Of a stretch of 39,184 nt of DNA, positions 33,044 through 39,184 are shown in pieces. The stretch is from Tannerella sp. (GTDB lineage Bacteria > Bacteroidota > Bacteroidia > Bacteroidales > Tannerellaceae): positions 1 to 39,184 of the forward strand of contig JAISCL010000288.1 of assembly GCA_031265585.1 (NCBI GenBank). Reading direction: 5' to 3'. The notes beneath the pieces are model-generated. The model was not told the DNA's origin. It saw only the letters and a program-made list of their open reading frames with translations, and searched no databases. Both the position numbers and the translations under genes were made by a program. How positions within the stretch are numbered: position 1 is the first letter of the stretch; each line of letters opens with the position of its first letter.

Positions 33044-34276
33044 TTATTCATCTCTTGTCCCGTCATCGCCGAAAATGGACACCTCGTTGATGTGCAGCGC
33101 CGCCGTCCTGGCCCATGTTTCCTTGACCACGAAGCGGAGGTACTGAACATCTCCGGCTCCCGATTCAAAGATAAACTCAAGCCCGGCATCCTGCACCGCC
33201 CTGTCCTCGTCCGTGACCTGTCCCAAAGGAAGGCCGGAGGGTTTAATGGTCTCGAAATCGCCTAACAGGACCCAGTCATCGCGCCAGTTCCCCGTACGCC
33301 AGTATTCATTTTCGATGGGGTATTTCAGTTCGTCCGTACCCCAGACTTCGAAATAGCGCGGATTATGCTGTCCCCAGTAAAACGTTTCGCCCCGGTTCCA
33401 AAGCATCATGCGGCTGAGCTTCGCCTTAAGGCCCAGGTTAATGGTAAAAGTCAGCGGCGGGGTGAATCCGGCGTCGGGCACGGTGTGCCACAGCACGGAC
33501 AGGCTGCCGTCCCAGATGTTGCTGATCGGGCGGCTATTGTGAGACGTGTAGTTGTCTCCCAGCAGGTGTCCGTCGGCAAAGACTTTCTTGTTCAGCTCCT
33601 TTTCATACAGGGGTTCGGCCACGAGTCTGAACGTGTCGGACGTATTGCCGTACTGGTCAATCAGCGTGACTCCAAACAGGCGCGGATCGGTATTGTATCC
33701 TCTGATGGCGCGCTTGTCTTCTTTCATGGTTGAAAAGGCAAGGTCAAATTCTTCCCATTCGCCGTCGTCGCTCACGGCCAGGAGGAAGGCTCCGATCATG
33801 ACATTTGTTTCATTTTTCCAGCGAATGACGACGCCTCCGAAATCAGGCTCCATTTCGAGCGAGTTGAAGATCGTCCGGTAGGGCGGTTCAAGCGGGGAGA
33901 AAGAGCCGGTATAGGGCGCCGACTTGTTTTCGCTGTGGTCGACCATATAGAGCGTAAATTCGCAGGGTTCCGTATCCGCCAGGCCTTCTATGATCACATA
34001 GTTGTTGTAGACGGAGGCGCGTGCGATCTTCTTTTCGTTTTTAACCGCATACTCGCAAATGACGTAGGATATGTCCGTTTCCTTCGGCAAGTCGTAGGTT
34101 ATTTTCGCTCCTCCGGGCAGCGGTTCCGTCCGCACGTTTGTGACGGAAGAAGGAGGGGCGCTGTCCGTAGGAGTCTGCCCGATCCGGTCTTCACTGCATG
34201 AAGAGAGTAAAAGTGCAATTCCCGCCAGTAGTGCAAGGGAAAATACATTCTTCAGATTTATTTTTTTTCGATTCAT
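33044..34276 (-). CDS. DUF4959/DUF5126/DUF5000 surface lipoprotein of the SusC/D locus
   Basis: 410 residues with Cys27 lipobox (IALLLSSCSED). The domains in order are a DUF4959 fibronectin-like module (SSVTNVRTEPLPGGAKITYDLPKETDISYVICEY), a DUF5126 module (IFNSLEMEPDFGGVVIRWKNETN) and a C-terminal DUF5000/discoidin-like module (NIWDGSLSVLWHTVPDAG, LWNRGETFYWGQHNPRYFEVWGTDEL, RFVVKETWARTAALHINEVSIFGDD). The end module closely resembles that of the next gene. It lies 22 bases after the SusD gene and is probably a surface glycan-binding protein. Confidence 0.9.
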   Translation of the reverse strand: MNRKKINLKNVFSLALLAGIALLLSSCSEDRIGQTPTDSAPPSSVTNVRTEPLPGGAKITYDLPKETDISYVICEYAVKNEKKIARASVYNNYVIIEGLADTEPCEFTLYMVDHSENKSAPYTGSFSPLEPPYRTIFNSLEMEPDFGGVVIRWKNETNVMIGAFLLAVSDDGEWEEFDLAFSTMKEDKRAIRGYNTDPRLFGVTLIDQYGNTSDTFRLVAEPLYEKELNKKVFADGHLLGDNYTSHNSRPISNIWDGSLSVLWHTVPDAGFTPPLTFTINLGLKAKLSRMMLWNRGETFYWGQHNPRYFEVWGTDELKYPIENEYWRTGNWRDDWVLLGDFETIKPSGLPLGQVTDEDRAVQDAGLEFIFESGAGDVQYLRFVVKETWARTAALHINEVSIFGDDGTRDE

Positions 34277-34298
34277 ATCTATATTGTTTTTAGATTGT

Positions 34299-36200
34299 TT
34301 ACCATCCGGGGTTCTGGACTAAATTTGAATTTTTTGTGATGGAGGTGTTCCATAAAGGCCATAAATAGTCTTTCATGGTGTAATTACGGTTCGTATAATA
34401 GGTTATAATCCGGTAATATTCCTCCGGTTTAACCCCCTGAAAGTCCCATCCCTCCACGGGTTGATTCATATACCGCGTGGCGTCTTTCCAGCGGCGCAGG
34501 TCGAAGAATCGCTGTCCTTCAAACGAGAGTTCGATCATCCGTTCACGTTTGATGATTTCACGCATACCTTCCTTCGTTGCCGGTTTGTTGGGGATGGCCG
34601 AGTATTTGGCCCAGGAGTCGACAACGCCTTCCAGCCCCGCCCGTGTACGTATGCTGTCCACCCAGCGGTAGACTTCGTTGTCGGGCACGTCTTTCACTTC
34701 GTTCAATGTTTCGGCATACAGCAGGTAGAGGTCGCTCAGGCGGATGTTGGGGATTGAGAATCTCCACGGACTGGGGGACGTGGTGGTCGTACCGGACCGG
34801 AAGCTCACCAGTTTTTTAATGAAATAACCCGTTGAGATGTGACAGTCGGAAAATACGACGCCGTGGGGATCCCCGCTCCGGTTTTGGATGACGATGGTTT
34901 CTTCCTCCTTCTGCGCCAGCGCTTCGAAAAGACTGCGGTCGAAGGCCAGATGGGCATAGAAACGCGGTTCCCTGAAGTAGTTGAGGTTGGCCGTGATCTC
35001 GCCCCGGCCGATGTAGTACTGATGGGAGTTGTCGTCGTTCAGGCGCGTATCGTAGCGTCCGATATAATTCCACGTGGGATCCTCGTCGATGGGAATGCCG
35101 TTTTGGGTATAGTATTCTTCGGCCAGTTTCAGCGTTGCGCTTAGCTCGGCCGTACCGCTGTAAGTGGAGAAAAATTTAGGCGTACAGTAGTTTTGGAACT
35201 GATTACTTCCGCCTGTATGCGCCCAGATTGATTCCGGATTCACTCCCTGCCGTTCCGATACGGCGCCCCGCAGCGTATATTTCAGGTGCGTAGTCTCCGA
35301 CATGACTTCAAAACCGCGCTGATAGCGGAACAGAGCGTGCCGCTGGTGACAAACCTCGATGGCTTCCCGAACGGCTTCCATGGCCCGGTTCCATTTCGTC
35401 CGGTCTTCGACGGCAGGAATCAGCTGTACGCCCCTGTGATCTTTAAAGTTCATATAATCGGGATTGCCATTCATAAGGGGACTTGCCGCCCATACCAGCA
35501 CTTTTGCCTTTACAGCGTATGCAATGGGTTTTGTGATACGCCCCATTTCCGTGATGGTCTCCTCAATATAATCGGGCAGGTTTTCCATGGACTCGTCCAG
35601 CAGGTTCACAACGTATTCGATGACGTCTTCGACCGGTTCACGGTATACGCGCACGTCTTCGGTAGGGGCGTTTACCGGGAAGTTTTCATCGACAATGGGT
35701 ACAGGCCCGTATAACTGCAGAAGGAAAAAGTGCAGGTAAGCCTTTATGAATTTCACTTCCGATACCCAGCGTACCCGTTCCCAGTTCTGGAGGTCGGGCA
35801 CCCGTTCGATATTATCCAGGAAGATATTGCAGTCGCGTATCCCGATCCATAAGTTTTTACCGTCCCGCCTGCCGTCCCAATAGTTTTGGAACGGATCGGA
35901 TGCGTTCTGGTCATTGGTGGCGATCCGGGAGCCGCTTCTTGTGTTCAGGCCGCTCACGTCAACATCCCACCAGATTTCGTCGATACCGACATGCCCCGGA
36001 TAAGTGAACGGATTGTTCTGGTCCGGCAGCATATTATAGCATGAAAAAAGGAACTTTTCCGAATTGAGCCGGTTGGAAAAAGCATTGTCCAAAGTGGCCA
36101 CGCCGTCGGGCACTACATCCAGATAGTCGGAGCATGCTGTGAAAAAGACGGCGCCAAGGCATAAAACAAACAGTTTTACTGTTTTCATTATATGTTTCAT
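34299..36200 (-). CDS. susD-like: RagB/SusD-family nutrient-binding lipoprotein
   Basis: 633 residues. The lipoprotein signal ends FFTACSDYLDVVPDG with Cys23. The TPR-type alpha-helical scaffold typical of SusD follows: NAFSNRLNSEKFLFSCYNML, EVKFIKAYLHFFLLQLYGPVPIVDENF, AYAVKAKVLVWAASPLMNGNPDY, and the C-terminal RLSDLYLLYAETLNEVKD, IIKRERMIELSFEGQRFFDLRRWKDA and YLWPLWNTSITKNSNLVQNPGW. It binds glycan at the cell surface and acts as the lid of the SusC channel. It lies 17 bases after SusC. Met5 is an alternative start. Confidence 0.95.
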   Translation of the reverse strand: MKHIMKTVKLFVLCLGAVFFTACSDYLDVVPDGVATLDNAFSNRLNSEKFLFSCYNMLPDQNNPFTYPGHVGIDEIWWDVDVSGLNTRSGSRIATNDQNASDPFQNYWDGRRDGKNLWIGIRDCNIFLDNIERVPDLQNWERVRWVSEVKFIKAYLHFFLLQLYGPVPIVDENFPVNAPTEDVRVYREPVEDVIEYVVNLLDESMENLPDYIEETITEMGRITKPIAYAVKAKVLVWAASPLMNGNPDYMNFKDHRGVQLIPAVEDRTKWNRAMEAVREAIEVCHQRHALFRYQRGFEVMSETTHLKYTLRGAVSERQGVNPESIWAHTGGSNQFQNYCTPKFFSTYSGTAELSATLKLAEEYYTQNGIPIDEDPTWNYIGRYDTRLNDDNSHQYYIGRGEITANLNYFREPRFYAHLAFDRSLFEALAQKEEETIVIQNRSGDPHGVVFSDCHISTGYFIKKLVSFRSGTTTTSPSPWRFSIPNIRLSDLYLLYAETLNEVKDVPDNEVYRWVDSIRTRAGLEGVVDSWAKYSAIPNKPATKEGMREIIKRERMIELSFEGQRFFDLRRWKDATRYMNQPVEGWDFQGVKPEEYYRIITYYTNRNYTMKDYLWPLWNTSITKNSNLVQNPGW

Positions 36201-36217
36201 AAATTCGTATTTTATTG

Positions 36218-39184
36218 TTAAAATTCAATATTCACACCTACATTAATAACCCGTTGCAGGGGATAGTTAAAAGCATTTTCAGCCTGTTCGGGGTCCCATA
36301 ACTTGAATTTGCGCATCTGGAACAGGTTGTTGCCGGATGCATAAATGCGTACATTTTGCAGATAGGCGGCTTTAGACACCCTGGTGGGTAACGTATATCC
36401 TATTTCCATCGTTTTAAGACGCAGGAACGAGCCGTCGCGCATCCACCAGGTGCTCTGCACCGTATTGTTACTGATGCTTGTGGTCGACAGTCTAGGCCAG
36501 AAAGCATACACATCGCGGTTGGCTTCCGACCAGTAACTGTCTGCAATGGACTGCATCAGGGCGCGGTTGGTCAGCCATCCTCCCGGGTTGATCTCGGCGC
36601 TTGAATAATGCATGAAAGGAGCGACCTTGTCCGGCTGTATCCAAAATGCCGAGCGGGCGGAACCCTGGAAGAAGCATGAAAAATCAAAGTCCTTGTAGCC
36701 GAACGAAACGCCAAAGCCGTAGATGATTTCCGGTGTCTTCGGGAAACCGATCGGCACCTGGTCGTTTTCGTCAATGCGCCCGTCGTGGTTGATGTCCTTA
36801 TATTTGATGTCGCCCGCCGCGTAATCTCCAAACGTCTGTAGCGGCGAATTTTTAACTTCTTCGTCGTCCAGGAACAGGCGTTCGGCCACATATCCCCATT
36901 GCTGTGATATTTTCTGTCCGACATGCGAGCGCCACGGCACGTCGGCATAGTTCGGTTCTTCATATACCTTAAATTCGCTAGTTGCATACGTGAAATTGCC
37001 TCTTAGAACCGCCCAGAAGTCTTTGTTAAATGATTTGTTATAATCCACGGAAATATCAACGCCCTGTCCGTTTGCCTCTCCGATGTTTGCTTTCGGAATG
37101 GCCTGCAGACCCATCGTAGTCGGGATGTCGGCTCTTTCCTGCAGGATATTGCTCCGGTTTTCCAGGAAATAATCGACCTGTACTTCAATGTCGTTCATCA
37201 GGTTCAGTTCCAGCCCGAAATTGCTTTTCCGGCTGATTTCCCAAGTGATGTTGGGGTCTTCGTAGCGTGAAATGGAGATCCCGTTCAGGCCGTAACCGTA
37301 CGTATCGCCGAAAGCAATCCCTCTGCCTCCGTCCTGCATGTTCACGTTCGAGAGGTAATAAAACCGGTCTTCGGTGCGCCCTATTTCGTCGTTACCTACC
37401 AGTCCGTACGTTGCTTTGAGTTTCAGCTTCGAGATAATGTCCTTGTAAGGTTCCATGAAGGCTTCGTTTGTAATAATCCAGCCCAGGCCAGCAGAAGGGA
37501 AGAATCCCCAGCGCTCGTTCTTTGCAAAGCGTTCGGAGCCGTTATAGCCGAAGTTCCCTTCCAGGAAATAACGGTCGGCATAGCTGTAGGTCACCCTTCC
37601 CGCCAGGCCTTCGTTCCGTTGGGGAAGCGACAGTTGCAGCGTGTTGTACGTATTGTTTTTCTTTTCGCGCAACGTAAATACCATCAGTCCGGACAGGGTA
37701 TGCTTTTCGGCAATCGTCGTATTATACTGCAATGCACCTTCGAAATACATCGTATTTTCCATTTTCCGCTCTCCCGGCACATAATCCAGGTAATCCGTGC
37801 CGGCGTCGGCATTCAGCGCGATGAGCCGGTACGAGTCCATGCCGGCCAACTGGGGAGCCAGGGCGTAATAAAACGGGAAATACTGCCGCCTTACTTCCAG
37901 TTGTGCAAACCGGTTTACATTATACATGGCCCTTGCGGAAAGACCTTTTGCTATGAAATCCAGGTTCTGCTTTAGTTCAAACTGTACATACATAGTCGAG
38001 CGGTCGTTGGACTTGTACCCTTTCAGCATGTCGGCATAAGGGTTCAGGTAAAATCCCGAGGTGTTGCCGAAGAGGATATGTTTCGCATAGACGTTGGCTG
38101 CGTCGGGTTCGTAATAAGGCAGGAAGTAAACCGGGTTTGCGAGTATCGCCTTATTGTAGAGATCCGTACCGCCGTCCAGCGGTCCCTGGTAATCGTCGAA
38201 CATACCGTTCAAGCGGACGATGGCTTCTGTCGTACTGGTCAGGTTGATGTTCACGTTCGAGCGCAGCGAATACTTGTTGATATTAATGTTGTTGTTAAAA
38301 TTCTGGCGCTTATCCATCTTTATAATCCCGTTGTCGGTCGAATAGGAAGCTGCCACATAGTAGCGCGCCACCTTGCCGCCACCGCTGATGTTCAGGTTGT
38401 AGCGGTGATTGAACGTATTTTTGTCAAACAGGATGTCCTGCCAGTCGTTTGCCGGATAATGAATCGGGTCAATGCCTCTTTCCGTATAATTAATTTTCTT
38501 TTCGTCATACGGGAGGCGCGTTCCGGGAACCCGTGTCCGTACGGCTTCATTATGCAGCTTCATGAACGTGACGGGGTCGGCGATGCTGATGTTCTCGGTC
38601 GGGGAAGAAAAAGAGCCTTCCGCACGGAACTGCACCTTGACGCCGCCTTCCCGTCCTTCCTTCGTGGTCACCAGGATCACCCCGTTTGCGCCGCGTGCGC
38701 CGTAAAGCGCTGTGGCATTCGCATCCTTCATGATGGAAAAACTGGCGATATCGTCCGTCGTCAGGCGCGAAAGGTCTTCGGTCGTCATTTCCACCCCGTC
38801 GATAAGGATCAGCGGATCTACCTTTCCGGTACCGAAACTCGTCACGCCGCGGATAAAGAACTGTGCATTGTCCTGTCCCGGTTCTCCTGTACGCTGATAG
38901 GAGATCAGCCCCGCGATGCGTCCTGCAAAAGCAGTGGTAAGGTTGCTGGAAGGCACCCTGAGATCTCCGGGCTTTACCGTGGAAACGGAAGCGATCACGC
39001 TTTCCTTCTTCTGTTTGGCAAACGCTACGACTGTTACCTCATCCAGTTCGCTGGTCTTTTCCTTAAGTTCAATGTTGATGGTTGTCTGATCGCCGACCGG
39101 TATCGTCTGGCTTTCCAGTCCGATGTAGGAGATGACAATCTTTTCGCTGTTGCTCACCTCAATGGAGTAGCTTCCGTCGATGTC
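36218..39184 (-). CDS. susC-like: SusC/RagA-family TonB-dependent receptor, 5' end outside the window
   Basis: 988 residues are visible; the gene runs off the right edge. The in-frame GTG at 39157 is not a start: upstream codons still read DIDGSYSIE, part of the carboxypeptidase-regulatory-like domain (SYSIEVSNSEKIVISYIGLESQTIPVG). The plug follows (TVVAFAKQKKESVIASVSTV, LIDGVEMTTEDLSRLTTDDIASFSIMKDANATALYGARGANGVILVTTKEG), then a 22-strand barrel ending ENAFNYPLQRVINVGVNIEF with terminal Phe. The signal peptide and the start of the CarboxypepD domain are missing. It imports oligosaccharides across the outer membrane with TonB energy, in complex with the SusD protein. The operon promoter and any regulator lie beyond the edge. 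Confidence 0.95.
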   Translation of the reverse strand, partial: DIDGSYSIEVSNSEKIVISYIGLESQTIPVGDQTTINIELKEKTSELDEVTVVAFAKQKKESVIASVSTVKPGDLRVPSSNLTTAFAGRIAGLISYQRTGEPGQDNAQFFIRGVTSFGTGKVDPLILIDGVEMTTEDLSRLTTDDIASFSIMKDANATALYGARGANGVILVTTKEGREGGVKVQFRAEGSFSSPTENISIADPVTFMKLHNEAVRTRVPGTRLPYDEKKINYTERGIDPIHYPANDWQDILFDKNTFNHRYNLNISGGGKVARYYVAASYSTDNGIIKMDKRQNFNNNININKYSLRSNVNINLTSTTEAIVRLNGMFDDYQGPLDGGTDLYNKAILANPVYFLPYYEPDAANVYAKHILFGNTSGFYLNPYADMLKGYKSNDRSTMYVQFELKQNLDFIAKGLSARAMYNVNRFAQLEVRRQYFPFYYALAPQLAGMDSYRLIALNADAGTDYLDYVPGERKMENTMYFEGALQYNTTIAEKHTLSGLMVFTLREKKNNTYNTLQLSLPQRNEGLAGRVTYSYADRYFLEGNFGYNGSERFAKNERWGFFPSAGLGWIITNEAFMEPYKDIISKLKLKATYGLVGNDEIGRTEDRFYYLSNVNMQDGGRGIAFGDTYGYGLNGISISRYEDPNITWEISRKSNFGLELNLMNDIEVQVDYFLENRSNILQERADIPTTMGLQAIPKANIGEANGQGVDISVDYNKSFNKDFWAVLRGNFTYATSEFKVYEEPNYADVPWRSHVGQKISQQWGYVAERLFLDDEEVKNSPLQTFGDYAAGDIKYKDINHDGRIDENDQVPIGFPKTPEIIYGFGVSFGYKDFDFSCFFQGSARSAFWIQPDKVAPFMHYSSAEINPGGWLTNRALMQSIADSYWSEANRDVYAFWPRLSTTSISNNTVQSTWWMRDGSFLRLKTMEIGYTLPTRVSKAAYLQNVRIYASGNNLFQMRKFKLWDPEQAENAFNYPLQRVINVGVNIEF

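Noticed and set aside
39155-39157. GTG start codon for the SusC protein
   Set aside because: The frame continues upstream to the window edge with residues typical of the carboxypeptidase-regulatory-like domain, so the gene is cut by the edge.

Overview
The window looks like a chromosomal segment of a Bacteroidales bacterium, perhaps a Tannerella/Parabacteroides relative. That lineage guess is an inference. It rests on a SusC/SusD pair with DUF4959/DUF5126/DUF5000 and DUF4998 lipoproteins, Bacteroidetes-type -7 promoter elements (TAnnTTTG), weak Shine-Dalgarno use, a bacterial serpin lipoprotein, a head-GIN DUF2807 lipoprotein and an OmpP1/FadL-type porin. No rRNA, tRNA, CRISPR array, insertion sequence or prophage gene was recognised.

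Layout. 1-4.4 kb: a large SNF2-family helicase/ATPase and a convergent 64-residue protein. 4.5-6.3 kb: an AT-rich stretch with a secreted alpha/beta hydrolase flanked by non-coding or decayed DNA, including a compact hairpin cluster. 6.3-9.0 kb: a secreted metallophosphoesterase and a serpin lipoprotein, each followed by a strong hairpin. 9.0-13.3 kb: a tightly coupled minus-strand operon reading DUF418 membrane protein, DUF3737 beta-helix protein, MalY/PatB-type PLP enzyme, EamA exporter. 13.3-13.8 kb: a divergent intergenic region holding short-period tandem arrays. 13.8-14.6 kb: DUF2807 lipoprotein. 14.6-16.5 kb: ribulose-phosphate epimerase overlapping a reduced ComEC. 16.7-20.8 kb: a low-complexity Tyr/Gly- and Ser/Arg-rich secreted protein, an OmpP1-type porin, an ECF sigma factor and a 55-residue protein with its own terminator. 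21.2-23.5 kb: a secreted protein of unknown function convergent with an Xaa-Pro aminopeptidase. 23.6-24.2 kb: a 300-base array of 20-base units. 24.2-30.2 kb: a heavy-metal RND efflux operon (adaptor, pump, TolC) led by a small His-rich membrane protein. 30.3-39.2 kb: a glycan-utilisation locus, SusC (cut by the right edge), SusD, two surface lipoproteins ending in similar modules, a strong terminator, then a separately promoted GH99-like/WbsX enzyme.

The most unusual signal is non-coding: two intergenic regions about 10 kb apart carry arrays with a 20-21 base period, close to two helical turns. Each array has its own repeated word (CACGTG-centred, GACGCGTC-centred, GCGGGGTATT, TTAACGCG). Within the longer array the word changes partway while the period is kept. 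The best-defined cores are palindromes of the form GAC...GTC. I know of no named element matching this and treat it as a candidate uncharacterised family.
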